Source: Isochrysis galbana
Taxonomy: Eukaryota > Haptophyta > Isochrysidales > Isochrysidaceae
Assembly (NCBI GenBank): GCA_018136815.1
Contig: CM030934.1
Coordinates: 6,309,698-6,373,697 of the forward strand
Direction: 5' to 3'
DNA length: 64,000 nt
The position numbers and the translations under genes were made by a program. Shown here piece by piece: positions 1 to 10,500 of the stretch. A model generated the notes under the pieces. The model made no database searches. It was not told the origin of the DNA and saw only the letters and a list, made by a program, of their open reading frames with translations. How positions within the stretch are numbered: the stretch's first letter is position 1; each line of letters opens with the position of its first letter.

Positions 1-2
1 TG

Positions 3-1298
3 CCTGATCAGCTTGTGCTTAGGCTACGGCGCATTGGGCTGATCGCCACGCTGACAATGCAGATTCTTCAACACATCCCAATGGTGGGAGATGTCGTACT
101 CACGACAGGCTCGGCAACTGTGCAAGGGCATGGTGTCATTTTCCTAGATGACATTGACCTTGAGGAAATCTCGCGTCCGGTGAAGACCTGCTCCGGCCGC
201 TTCTTCTTTCGCATTCACAGCGCGTCCTTCGATGTCGGCGGCTATGGCGCAGGCGTTGGCAACATCCTTGACGACATTGACGTCGGCGCTGTTTTCCCTG
301 TGCAGGACGCGTTATGCTTTGGTAATAGCGGCACGACCCTTAGCGAGATCAATGCGATGCAAGCCAATGCGAGCTCGTCGGGCAACGTGACTGGCGCTGC
401 AGCCATGGTCAACGAGATGGTCTGGCACATGATGCCACAGGTGAGCATGGCGACTGAGGCGCTGCTGAATGCCTCAACTATAGTCGTGGTGCTTGCCTTG
501 GCAACTCTTGCTGTGATTGTCTTCTTGGGCGCTTACTTTATTCACGACGATTCGCTTGTTGCACTCGGAAGGGTGCTGGTCGCGTTCGTGTCGCTAGGCG
601 TATTTGTCGGCATAATGTCTTACGCTGACCCGTTCGCCGCGGCCACCGGCTCGCTCGTTGTGCTTGTACTCTTCTCGTTGTGGCGAAGCATGGCATGCAT
701 CGGGTACTTCATATCGGTTGGGTTGGCCACGGCTCAAGGGAGGAGGGTGATCCTCTTGGTCTTGCTTATCCTTGGGGCGATGGCAAGGGTGGCCTACGTG
801 TATCGCGGCACGACTTCGGCACGCTGGCTCTTCTTAACATGCATCGTCATGGTCAGTGCTGGGAGCGCCTTCTGCCTCTCGCTCCCACTCTGCATGTTTA
901 GGACTCGTGGCGCCTTCCGGGCAATCAGCATTGCCAGCGCGAGAGCGAATGACATAGACGACGCTCCTCTTGCAGGCGACGCGCTGGAAGATGGGAGCCG
1001 AGTTGATCGCACAGCGATGCGCATCAGCCTGTTCCGGGATTTCAATTTGCGATTGGGTGGGTTGCCACGATGCCTCGTCTCGATGCTGACTGCATTGATT
1101 CTAGCCGGTTTCGTCGTGGTCTTCTCCGCTCTTCACTTCTCACGCGAGATCAACTCGCGGCTGTTTCTTCCACCGTCGCCACCCCCACCTACGGCACCTG
1201 CCCCGCCTTCCCTTCCAGTCTCGCCGCAAGCCGTCCTGGGAAGCATTTTGGACAACCCGGATAGCTATGAGTTAGAATGGCACAACAAGCAGGACTGA
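3..1298 (+). CDS. Polytopic membrane protein, 5'-partial
   Basis: The frame is open to the left edge of the window, so the true start lies outside it; the first in-frame ATG is at 57. The protein has an N-terminal soluble part of about 145 residues rich in Gly and Asp, then about six hydrophobic segments (roughly residues 150-175, 183-203, 207-226, 244-262, 270-293 and 352-375), and a proline-rich tail with a PPSPPPP run before the stop. Composition, length and hydrophobic spacing support a real membrane protein. I do not recognise the family. The topology suggests a receptor- or channel-like protein with a long luminal or extracellular N-terminal region cut off here, but that is inference only. 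No introns are needed within the visible part. Confidence 0.6.
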   Translation, partial: PDQLVLRLRRIGLIATLTMQILQHIPMVGDVVLTTGSATVQGHGVIFLDDIDLEEISRPVKTCSGRFFFRIHSASFDVGGYGAGVGNILDDIDVGAVFPVQDALCFGNSGTTLSEINAMQANASSSGNVTGAAAMVNEMVWHMMPQVSMATEALLNASTIVVVLALATLAVIVFLGAYFIHDDSLVALGRVLVAFVSLGVFVGIMSYADPFAAATGSLVVLVLFSLWRSMACIGYFISVGLATAQGRRVILLVLLILGAMARVAYVYRGTTSARWLFLTCIVMVSAGSAFCLSLPLCMFRTRGAFRAISIASARANDIDDAPLAGDALEDGSRVDRTAMRISLFRDFNLRLGGLPRCLVSMLTALILAGFVVVFSALHFSREINSRLFLPPSPPPPTAPAPPSLPVSPQAVLGSILDNPDSYELEWHNKQD

Positions 1299-2757
1299 GA
1301 AGAACGGCAGGGCAAACTTGGAGGACGCGGTCGTTGCTGTAGCTCTCGCTCTACGGGTTTCTCTGCAACGAGACTGGCGGCTAGGCATCCCAGATCGCGA
1401 GCTTTTTCGAATAAGGCGAGGAACGTCCACAGGGTAAGCCGAACATTGCAGAGAGCTTGGAAACTCGAGCACCTCGAGTTCCACTTTCTGTCTGATGCTA
1501 CATATTGCATCCTCGATCTCAATTACGTCGCGTGAGAGTGCCAGGACCTAGCTAGGCCACAGATTTGTCAGTTGGAACACTTGTCAAGCCATCTCGTATC
1601 TATATCCCAAGTTGCTATTGGCCGATCGGGCCTTTTATTTATTCTTCGACTTGGACAAGACGGCGAGGAGTCCTCTTGGTGTGTGGTCCATCATCTCGAC
1701 TATCTTCTTGCACGGGTGAGGAGAGCCGACGTGAGGTATTGTGTGTAAATGTTGTTTGAATTTGCATAGCTGGGGAAACCAGGGTTGTTAGACGGCACTG
1801 GACAGAGTGCACGCGAAACAGCACTAGCCGACACTTGAGATGCTTAATGTTAATGTCGTCTACATCATTATCTCACGTGGCTGTGCGTCTGTGCGTGGAG
1901 GCAGCGCAAAAGAAGGCGCACGACCTTCGTGCGCCGGTTGCACATGCACATATGAGGAAAAAACGACTGGAGCTGGAGAGGTCGGAGGAAGCTCTAGTGC
2001 GCGACGGCCCGCCATCGGCATCAACGCCATGTCGTCCCTTTGGCTTTGGCTTGTACTGAACGCGCAGTAAAACTCACCCCTCCCCTGGAGAAGCAAGCGG
2101 CAAACGCGCACAAAAGATGAGCATAACGCAAAGCAAAGGCACCAACCCCAACTGCAAAACAGGCACGAACGCACGAACACAAACCGAGGTTGTGTGCAGC
2201 GCGGTGGCTTGCGTTGCATGGGGTGTGGGGCGTACTCATTGCCCTCGGCTAGAAAATTATGTGCTAACTGCTGATTGTGATGGTTACTGTTACCGTAATG
2301 TTATCTTCAGATTTTTTTACTGTTACCGTAATGTTGAGGTAGCGCAAGTTGCTGCAACGAACGGCTGGCGATGTTGCAGGTTGCGCTGCTCTCCGTGACT
2401 CCGTGAGCAAGGGCAACGCCAACCGGATTTGAAAATGCAGGTACCAACCCTCAACTGTGCCCCCCCTCACGTATCAAAGGAAGGAGGGTGGGGGTCGCAC
2501 TAGGTGGTCAAGCAAATCGCAAGTGGTCACGTGCTATGTGCTTAGAGGGCTGGGTCGCCGCTCGCTGTGACTGCATACTGCATGCATGATGCATGCAAGC
2601 CGCCTTTACAAATTGTGAGCCAGAAACGAATGAGCTTCCCCCCCACCCCGCCGTCCCGGCTGCGGTTGACTTCAGCTTGGAAAGGTCGTCACAGATGCAA
2701 GCACTATCAAGAAAAATATGTCTCGTCACATTCTCGAAGCCTCTTACGGCACTATAT
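1299..2757. other. Intergenic, no gene recognised
   Basis: Only short, poorly composed ORFs occur on both strands. The one visible structure is a direct repeat of TTACTGTTACCGTAATGTT at 2284-2302 and 2317-2335. A C/G-rich stretch lies near 2461-2500 and a C-rich one near 2640. Confidence 0.5.
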
Positions 2758-3312
2758 CTACACCCCAACACTTTGCCCTCTTTGGTTCCAAAGTTTGAAC
2801 CAGTCTTGCCGTTTCGGCGCTCTCAGCATTTCCAGCATGTAGATCACGTTGAGCCAGGTGTAAAGCGTCGACAGATCGGCTATCACCGAAAACAAACGCG
2901 CTAATGTCTTATGGAGTTGTGCATCCAATAGATCACCCACATCGCAGAGCAAACCAATCCCATACCCGATTGCCGCCAACCGGCAACAAACTAGCACTCC
3001 TGCATACCTCGAGCCGTCTTGGCGTGCCTCAATCACTCCGGGTCGCAGCTTGCAGTGCAGTGCAGTCAATATGGGTGCCGCTACCAAGACGTTCAGCAGC
3101 TCCCACCCGTCGCTGGTGCGCAGGTGGTCTTCTGTCACAAGCATGTAGGCGAGCGTGACTGCATCGACAAGCACAAATCCCAGGTTGAGGTTGACGGCAC
3201 GCCGGGTGGAAGCCGGCGTGGCCTCGCTGGTGGTGCAGCAAAGGATCTGCTCGGCGCGGCTGATTCTATCTCTGCTCAGCCCGACGTACACGGCCTCGTC
3301 CTCACTCGCCAT
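2758..3312 (-). CDS. Small four-helix membrane protein, hypothetical
   Basis: This is an intact single-exon ORF of 184 residues starting MASEDEAVYV. About 38 polar residues are followed by hydrophobic segments near residues 42-60, 70-86, 103-125 and 138-162. Between them are short charged loops, and the C-terminus is basic and polar (KRQDWFKLWNQRG). The alternation of helices and loops and the clean ATG start make a real gene likely. No enzymatic motif is visible and I do not recognise the family. It is transcribed convergently with the membrane protein that ends at 1298, 1.46 kb away. On its 5' side are about 190 bp with an AT-rich patch near 3380-3420, then transposon sequence. Confidence 0.6.
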   Translation of the reverse strand: MASEDEAVYVGLSRDRISRAEQILCCTTSEATPASTRRAVNLNLGFVLVDAVTLAYMLVTEDHLRTSDGWELLNVLVAAPILTALHCKLRPGVIEARQDGSRYAGVLVCCRLAAIGYGIGLLCDVGDLLDAQLHKTLARLFSVIADLSTLYTWLNVIYMLEMLRAPKRQDWFKLWNQRGQSVGV

Positions 3313-3501
3313 GTGGGCGGAGGCGGGCGAGGGGGCAAGGTTTCGGCCCCGCGTAGGAGCGGCCGCGCGCGGAGGGAAATGCTTCGAAGATATTTATACT
3401 CCAACGTGTATGAAAAGTTTTTGTCTCGCCCCCTGGGCACTCTTCCTGGCTCCTGGCACCGTGACCTCCCATCTAACGCATCGTTACATAAGACATTAGC
3501 A

Positions 3502-3918
3502 TTAGAATTGTGCTAGCTGTACCCATCCCGGGACGGCGCTTTCCAGGCTAGTGCTGGCCCCAGCTGCGATGGCGTCAGCTGTTCGAAGTTGCTGCGCCAC
3601 GGTGTCGCGCGCGTAGATGTGGGCTACGTCCGAGTCCCAGCGCCCGCGGGCCTTGAGCTGTTGCTCTGTCCCTCCGGCGTCCGCCAAATCCGTGGCGCCG
3701 CCAATGCGGAAACTATGCGCGCTCACTTCGGCCACGTCGAGCTCCCTGGGGAGGCGGGCTGCGAGCCGCTTCGCGTAGGCGTAGTGGCTCAGCTCCGCTG
3801 TGGTAATCGGTGCGACGGCCCCTACGCTCCGGCCGTTGGTGCATTGGCGTGTTGGCGTTGTTGCGCCCGGACGCGAGGTGCAATGCGTCTCCGCAGCAAC
3901 TTTCTCCCATGAGTGCAC
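3502..3918 (-). pseudogene. Tyrosine recombinase C-terminal fragment (DIRS/Ngaro or Crypton type)
   Basis: The 138-residue reading frame holds the C-terminal half of a tyrosine recombinase catalytic domain: the box HSFRIGGATDLA (His and Arg of the catalytic set), a G...LK..GRW helix, and a nucleophile-like Tyr in HIYARD. In eukaryotes the HSFRIGGAT box is typical of YR retrotransposons (DIRS, Ngaro) and Cryptons. The N-terminal half with the first catalytic Arg is absent; upstream sequence runs without recognisable domain into the N gap at 4090. It is therefore a truncated element, or the rest lies in the gap. It is followed by the stop in VQLAQF. No inverted repeats or reverse transcriptase are visible nearby, so the superfamily stays open. 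Confidence 0.65.
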
Positions 3919-4089
3919 GCCGTGCGTTCACCTCCCGCGGGGGAACTCTGGGGGAGATTTACGAAATAATATGAGTTGCGGACATCTGGGGATATTCGCC
4001 CGACATTCACTGCTTTGATTCTCTCACGCGCGCGATCCTCCCATTCCCCCAAAATAGACTTCCATGGGCCGGACAAGGCGGGGGAGTCA

Positions 4090-4189
4090 NNNNNNNNNNN
4101 NNNNNNNNNNNNNNNNNNNNNNNNNNNNNNNNNNNNNNNNNNNNNNNNNNNNNNNNNNNNNNNNNNNNNNNNNNNNNNNNNNNNNNNNN
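4090..4189. other. Assembly gap (100 N)
   Basis: Exactly 100 Ns separate the tyrosine-recombinase fragment from the truncated 3' end of a Ty3/Gypsy pol. The round length suggests a scaffolding placeholder, so the true distance between the two sides is unknown. Confidence 0.98.
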
Positions 4190-4600
4190 GTCGCCCACAT
4201 CGAGATACGAGGAGGTAATCGACTCCGAAGATTCCGATGCTTGACGAGCGAGCCTATCGCTTGCTTGTTGGCGGCGAGCGGTGAGGGTGGATGAAGTAAC
4301 CGCGGCGGCGACTATGTCGTGAATTTCAGAAGAATCGAAAGAATGGGCGTCACTCTCCTCGAGATGGAGAGGATCGTGATCAGGCTCGAGAGCAACTAAG
4401 CGGGATAAGCCGTCGGCGTCCCAGTGAGTGACTCCAGGTTTGTGCACGACGTCGAATCTATATTCGGCTAGCTTTAGGACCCATCGCATGAGGCGCGAGG
4501 CTGGACCACCGGTGACTTGATCTTTCATCGTGTGAAGCCAGCGCAAAGCTGAATGGTCTACGACGAGGGTGAAGTGGCGACCCCAAAGATAAGGCCTCAA
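4190..4600 (-). pseudogene. Ty3/Gypsy RNase H, C-terminal part, cut by gap
   Basis: The reading frame continues RNase H with FTLVVDHSALRWL (the Asp-His of the RNase H fold), then the tether segment AEYRFDVVHKPG and the DGLSRL box usual at the end of Ty3/Gypsy RNase H. It is joined to the previous segment by a one-base shift at about 4596-4602: the preceding frame stops at an in-frame TGA where one extra A in a run of As would continue it into LRPYLWGRH. A Ser-rich stretch follows and the frame runs into the Ns, so integrase is not seen. Confidence 0.8.
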
Positions 4601-5118
4601 TTTCGGATCGATTCTAGCGCTGCTAGAAGTTCGATTTCAGTGACTGTCCAATGGCGCTCAGCCGGACTCAAGCTACGACCGTAGTATGCAACGACGCGCT
4701 CTCTCCCTTCGTCGTCTTTTTGGGCGAGGACGCCGGCGATGCCGAGCTTGCTAGCACCGTCGGTTTTAACGAGGAAAGGACGGTCGTCTCGAGGAGGTGC
4801 AAGTAGATCTTCGATAGCCTGTCGACAGGCTTCTGTTTGCGACTCGACCGGGACGTCGCACCCTTTCCGCGTGAGAGCGGTTAACGGCGCCGCACGGATC
4901 GCAAAACGACGGATGAAACGGCGGTAGTAGGAGCACAATCCAAGGAACGAACGGACGGCTTCGATCGAGTTGATTTGGGTTGGGTCGATTTTCGAGACAG
5001 CTTCCACTTTCTTGGGATCCATCCGAAGACCTTCACGCGAAACAACGTGGCCGAGATATTCAGCCGAGGTGGCAAAGAAAACGCATTTCGACATCTTGCA
5101 AGTGAGGCCCGCCAGATG
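4597..5118 (-). pseudogene. Ty3/Gypsy RT thumb and RNase H, N-terminal part
   Basis: The frame contains EYLGHVVSREGLRMDP (the end of the RT palm/thumb), the YYRRFIRRFA connection typical of Ty3/Gypsy RT, and the start of RNase H with a KTDGASKLGIAGVL strand and the EIELLAALE helix. It is offset by one base from the main RT frame. The shift falls near 5108-5118 inside the G-rich run CTGGCGGGCC, where one additional G would join the frames. The segment is therefore part of the same polyprotein and not a separate gene. Confidence 0.82.
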
Positions 5119-7415
5119 AGACGTTCCAAGACAAGATCAAGACGGTGTAACATTTGTTGGAATGACGACTCTTCCCTGGCCTGCAGCGAGTCACCGACAC
5201 CTGTCGACCAGGCGCCGACATCATCCAAGTATGGCATACAAATCTCCCATGCCAGCCCACCGAGAACGGCGTCCATGAGGCGGCACATATACGAGGGACC
5301 GGATTGAACACCGAAAGGCAAGTAATTGAACTCGTACTTGCCGCGATGAGTAGTGAACGCGGTGATATGTTTATCGGATTCTTTGATCGGTATACCCCAG
5401 AAACCAGATGCCAGGTCCAGGGTGCAAAGGAATAGAGAATCGAGGTTGCCTTGACCGGACGACAATCGGTCGATGGCTTCTACCGTGAGGGGAAGAGGGC
5501 TGTCTTCTAGACGAAGCTTGGAGTTGACGTCGCGATAGTCTACGCAGAAACGTACGGAGCCATCCTTCTTAGTGACTAACACGACTCGAGAGGCCCACGA
5601 CGAATTTGATTTCCTAATGATGCCCGCGGACTCCATCTTGCAAACTTCGTCCTCTATGATCTTCTCACCCTCTCGTCCAACTCTAGACGGTGCGTGACGG
5701 TGAGCTTCGGCTCCGGGGTTGAGCGGTAGCTCTACCTCCATCACGTGAGTGTGATTCGGGTTAGTCGGGTCAATTGCGAAAGCAGCGATACGTCGGGCCA
5801 GTAGACGACGAACTTGTTCACGTTGGGGCATCGAGAGACGGCCCTCGGGGTCGATCTTGGCTGCCTCGAGGAGCTTGCGTTGGTCCTCGTTGAGCGACTC
5901 AATCACATCCGGCGAGTTATTGTCACCGACGCGGTGATAAGTTCCAGCGTGAATCTTGAATCGAACCTGTAGCGAAGCTACAGGATGGAACGACGGAAGG
6001 TGTAGTGGTTTGGGGTCAGTATTGGCCACCGTAACCGCGATGGTGTGGTCGGATTTCGGCCTCTCTACTTGAGGGATGACGAGCGGAGAGCTGTCAATAG
6101 TCTCGCGTGTAGGGAGTCGGTCCACGAGCATGGCGCAGTCTTCGTGTTCTCGAAGAGCTAGCGGAATTCGGACGTGAAACGTCGCCCGATGATAGGCCGG
6201 GATCGTGATAGGTTCATGGGTATATAGGAGGTACTCGGAGCCACAAGACGCCGGCGCTTTGGCGGCAAACTCATCGGCCGTGTTGAAGAGCGGCTCGGAG
6301 ACTAGCTGGTTGTCGTTTTCGGCGGCTTGCGGCCCTCGGAAGAAGTCAGTCGTGATTGGGTTCGCGGAGGTCGGACAGACCTGTGCACAAGTCATGCTGA
6401 CAGGGACCACCGCTATCGGTGACGTCGAGACGCGAAAGATCGGCGGAGCGTCGGGGCTTGGACTGCCATTAACCTCAAGAGGAGCCACCGTGGATGGGGC
6501 ACCGAGGGTGATAGAGCCGTCCGCGCTGTCGGAGGCGAGCTGAATCGAAGCGGCGTGCGTAGCTAAGAAGTCGTTCCCGAGCAGTAGCATCGGGTTGCCT
6601 TCAATCACCATGAACGTATGACGAAAGAGAAATCCACCGACGGAGAAAACGATTCGAGCCTTGCCTCGCGTGATAAGAGGTAGGCCGTCTGGGCCATGGA
6701 GCGGTGTCACTACGGCTTGCGGCAGCCGCTCGACGCATGCGTCGTTGGGTAGGCTGGACAAGAGGGAAGTGGTCACGACCGACGGGCCAGCTCCGGTGTC
6801 AGCGAGTGTGCTGTTGACCGTGAGGGCGGAGTCGGCTAAGATTACTCCTTCTTTGCCGGCAGCCTCGCCGGAGCGGCAGACCATTAGATCTCGAACATAT
6901 AGACAATGGCTTGGGTAGGCAGATGGTAGGGTATCCACGACGCTCTCCGGCCGGTGCGCGGTCACGTGTGCAATGGTGTCGGACAGGGACGGGGTTGGTC
7001 GCCAGCGTCGTTGCTCGGGTGAATTCGTCGTCAAACTGGTCGTCGTCTCTTCGGGTACTCCGACTGCCGCTATCGTGGCAGAGGGCCTAGAGGGGTCGTC
7101 CTCGTTGGTAGCGGTACAGGGTGATAGCTTGGGACTAGTGTAGCCCAGGCCTCTCTTGTCGGTGGGGTGCCTCGGGTGGTCGGACATCTTTTCCCAATCT
7201 TTCTCGAGACGGGCTTGGGCTTCTGTCTTGGGTCTTCGAACTAATGAGGCTAGCTCTTCGGCGCGGATGCCTTTGGCTTCCACGAACTCGATCGGCGCTC
7301 GGACGGCAGCGGCGAGGTCGGATTCCTCGTCGGCGTTTCGTCCGGCTAGAGCTTGCGCTCTTATTTCGTCAGCGGTTTCGAGCGTGACGTTGGACCATTT
7401 CTGGTCCCCGTTCAC
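4881..7415 (-). CDS. pol: Ty3/Gypsy pol: aspartic protease and reverse transcriptase
   Basis: The N-terminal 130 residues duplicate sequence also found in the upstream ORF (see the 611-bp repeat). The retropepsin has its active-site box DTGAG at residues 206-210 and the flap/C-terminal LLLGNDFL box at about 270. The reverse transcriptase begins near residue 600, with VLVTKKDGSVRFCVDYRDVN and SPLPLTVEAIDRL, the FWGIPI and KYEFNYLPFG boxes, and the catalytic YLDD at 729-732. All three catalytic Asp positions of RT appear present. After about residue 765 the frame departs from RT because of a one-base shift near 5110. The element therefore retains intact catalytic boxes but not an intact polyprotein in this assembly. 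Confidence 0.88.
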   Translation of the reverse strand: MNGDQKWSNVTLETADEIRAQALAGRNADEESDLAAAVRAPIEFVEAKGIRAEELASLVRRPKTEAQARLEKDWEKMSDHPRHPTDKRGLGYTSPKLSPCTATNEDDPSRPSATIAAVGVPEETTTSLTTNSPEQRRWRPTPSLSDTIAHVTAHRPESVVDTLPSAYPSHCLYVRDLMVCRSGEAAGKEGVILADSALTVNSTLADTGAGPSVVTTSLLSSLPNDACVERLPQAVVTPLHGPDGLPLITRGKARIVFSVGGFLFRHTFMVIEGNPMLLLGNDFLATHAASIQLASDSADGSITLGAPSTVAPLEVNGSPSPDAPPIFRVSTSPIAVVPVSMTCAQVCPTSANPITTDFFRGPQAAENDNQLVSEPLFNTADEFAAKAPASCGSEYLLYTHEPITIPAYHRATFHVRIPLALREHEDCAMLVDRLPTRETIDSSPLVIPQVERPKSDHTIAVTVANTDPKPLHLPSFHPVASLQVRFKIHAGTYHRVGDNNSPDVIESLNEDQRKLLEAAKIDPEGRLSMPQREQVRRLLARRIAAFAIDPTNPNHTHVMEVELPLNPGAEAHRHAPSRVGREGEKIIEDEVCKMESAGIIRKSNSSWASRVVLVTKKDGSVRFCVDYRDVNSKLRLEDSPLPLTVEAIDRLSSGQGNLDSLFLCTLDLASGFWGIPIKESDKHITAFTTHRGKYEFNYLPFGVQSGPSYMCRLMDAVLGGLAWEICMPYLDDVGAWSTGVGDSLQAREESSFQQMLHRLDLVLERLIWRASLARCRNAFSLPPRLNISATLFRVKVFGWIPRKWKLSRKSTQPKSTRSKPSVRSLDCAPTTAVSSVVLRSVRRR

Positions 7416-7516
7416 TCCGAATGATTGCCATTGTTGGCGCCGCTTCCGGAGAGTCGTCGGCGTCGTCGGACGCGGCGAGCTCGCGCGTGCCGGAGGCGGG
7501 GCGGTCCATGGAGAGA
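6906..7516. repeat. 611-bp tandem duplication, copy 1
   Basis: It is nearly identical to 7517-8127 at an offset of exactly 611 bp. The only difference I found is CATCTTTTCCC here against CATCTCTTCCC in the other copy (Lys or Glu in the encoded peptide). The unit covers the junction between the methyltransferase ORF and the protease. 611 is not a multiple of three, so the duplication breaks the reading frame. Confidence 0.93.
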
Positions 7517-10500
7517 ATGGCTTGGGTAGGCAGATGGTAGGGTATCCACGACGCTCTCCGGCCGGTGCGCGGTCACGTGTGCAATGGTGTCGGACAGGGA
7601 CGGGGTTGGTCGCCAGCGTCGTTGCTCGGGTGAATTCGTCGTCAAACTGGTCGTCGTCTCTTCGGGTACTCCGACTGCCGCTATCGTGGCAGAGGGCCTA
7701 GAGGGGTCGTCCTCGTTGGTAGCGGTACAGGGTGATAGCTTGGGACTAGTGTAGCCCAGGCCTCTCTTGTCGGTGGGGTGCCTCGGGTGGTCGGACATCT
7801 CTTCCCAATCTTTCTCGAGACGGGCTTGGGCTTCTGTCTTGGGTCTTCGAACTAATGAGGCTAGCTCTTCGGCGCGGATGCCTTTGGCTTCCACGAACTC
7901 GATCGGCGCTCGGACGGCAGCGGCGAGGTCGGATTCCTCGTCGGCGTTTCGTCCGGCTAGAGCTTGCGCTCTTATTTCGTCAGCGGTTTCGAGCGTGACG
8001 TTGGACCATTTCTGGTCCCCGTTCACTCCGAATGATTGCCATTGTTGGCGCCGCTTCCGGAGAGTCGTCGGCGTCGTCGGACGCGGCGAGCTCGCGCGTG
8101 CCGGAGGCGGGGCGGTCCATGGAGAGAATGGGTCGTGGAGTGTAGACTCGGAGGCGTGGAGTGGCGTGTCGTTGTCGTGGTTATCGTGGGTTTCTTTTTG
8201 GTCTTCGTGGTTGTCTGACTCGGGAGTAGCTGGACGGGAAACAACGGGGTCGGAAGAAACTTCACTCGTTTCCCTCCCCCTCTCATAACGATGAAGAGCC
8301 GACCACGGCTCGTAGGCGGTAGCCTCGGTCGAGCTAAGTGAAGGCCGGTCCAATAGGCTGCACCGCGCGCAAGCGAGTAGCTCTAACGCGGACAATTTCT
8401 TCGTCGACGTCTGGTCTCGCTGTTGGCTCAAATGTCGAAGAAGAACCGGCATCCAATGGATCGCCATCGCTCCAGCTACACCGACGTAGGTGCGGCTGCG
8501 AAGAGCGCCACGGTGCGGTGAAGGAGAGAGGTTAGCCATGGCCGACTCACGGCCATCCACGACGCAAGTTGGCTGGAGGGGCGGCAGCCCTTTGGTGAGG
8601 TACAACCCGGTGGCTTTCTGGTGTCCAGTGCCGTGCTCCCAGGGTTGGACGAATTGGGTCGGGGTCAACCCCCCGACTAAACGGCGAGCTTCCGCATGCA
8701 TCCGAGGGTTCTCGACCGCTACAAACGGAGCAGTGGCGGAGGCCATTGACTTGAAGACGCGAGCGGCCGACTCAAGAGCGGCACGACGTCCGGGTTCTTG
8801 GGAGAGCCATTGACTGCTGACAGCGGAGAGGTACGTGCAGGGCGGGTGGGCGATGACTAGGTCCCAACCTAGGTTTTGGACATGAAGCGCGTCGCCTTGG
8901 AAGTGGGGCACGTAATCGATCTCGGAAGGATACAAATCGCACGTAGCTACATCAGCACCGGCGAGTAGGAACATGGAGGAGACGACGCCGCTCGTCTCGC
9001 CAACGACGAGAACGCGTGGTGCGTGACAGCCAGACGTCAGCCCGTCTTGGACTCGTTGATCCATCTTCGTGAGCTCAGCGCAAAGCTCATCGAAGTGCTT
9101 GGGTAGCGCGGCGGCAGGCGAGGCTAGGGTGCCATTGCGAGGCCGGCGAAGCTCTTGGGCTGCCTCCGTGAGGTGCCGAGGTAATACCACCGCAGAGCCG
9201 CTCGCTCGTGCACGAAGAGAGGCGAGAGCGTGGAGAGCGGGTGACGGGGTATCATCACGGGTGCCGACATCGGAGTTGTTTTGAGAGGAATCGAAGGACT
9301 GGATCGCGGACGCATTGATCGCTGCCACGCGCATGATGGTGGTGGCAGTGGTATCGAGAGGCAGGCAGTGCTCGGAGGCGGCGACCGGTGGCCGCAGCGA
9401 CGTAGGACGAATGGAAGAAGACTCGGATATCGACGACGTAGAGACGGGCTCGGAGGACGGGATTGACGAAGAAACTCGGAGAAGTGGGGTGTCGGACGGC
9501 GGCGACGGACGCCGCGGCCGCGAGACCACCGGTGAGAGACATGAAGGACATGGCTCAGGGACTCGGTTGGGCTGGCTCAATGGGCGTAGAAGCTCGGTTT
9601 GGGAGGCCGCCGTTCCTCGACGTGCAGAGGAGTTGTGGTCACTCTCCATGGTCACGTCGGAAGAGGAGACGTCGTTGCATTCTGTCGTCGGCGGGGTCGG
9701 CGCCGGCGAAAGAAGGGACGTGGCTGTCGTAGAAGCCGGCTGCGGGGAAGGCTGGGGCCAGGGTGGTGGCTCTGCGGCAGCGGCTGGCGTGGGTAGTGGC
9801 CGAAGAGGTTCTGCAATGCGAAGCATTCTTCGGAGGACTTGGCTCGGGCTAGCGGGTGGATGGACCGCTGAAATTACGGTGGATTCAGACTCGAATTCGG
9901 AAGACTCGGCGACTTGAGAGGGGCTAGGAGACGGCTGTTCAAGCTCCTCCAGGGCTCTCGGTTGATGGGGTGGCGTGGGAACGCCGGTGGTCGACCGCGG
10001 ACTCCGCGGTGACGTTAATTTGTACTCGGACTCGGACTCGTCGTTTCTGGCGTGCTGGACGCCAATAACAGGGCTAACTTTCGAAATGGGAACGGACGGG
10101 GCCGGCTCAAAGGTGAAGCCCCCTGGCGTCGCAACCGTCGGTGAGGACGAAGCTGAAGCTTGTGATGACAATAGGGGCACGGTGGCCAGCACCGGTTGGC
10201 TCGGTGCGGCCGAAATCTCGGACTCGGTGACGGGCTTGATTACGCGGGCTCGGGATGCACTGTCTTGTGCGATTGGACTCGGACTCGGAACGGAAACGGA
10301 AGGGATCGGCTCGGCGGCGTGCAGCCTGCTGGAGTGGCAGGCCGGCTGCGGCGAGACTCGGAACGGTGGCTCGGACAAGGACACAGTGGCTGTCGTCGAG
10401 GGCTTCGGCGTCAGCTTGTGTTTGGACTCGATACGCGGTGGCTCGTGAAACGGGGCTCGGTTGTGGTTGGAATTCTGGAAGTGACCGGAGATTCCAAATG

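Noticed and set aside
7156-8288. Plus-strand ORFs of 181 and 173 aa opposite the pol and methyltransferase region
   Set aside because: They are antisense shadows of the duplicated segment; the minus strand carries recognisable protease and methyltransferase signatures.
9315-9917. Plus-strand 200-aa ORF rich in Gly, Arg and Glu
   Set aside because: It is the complement of the Ser/Pro-rich region of the retrotransposon ORF and has no independent support.
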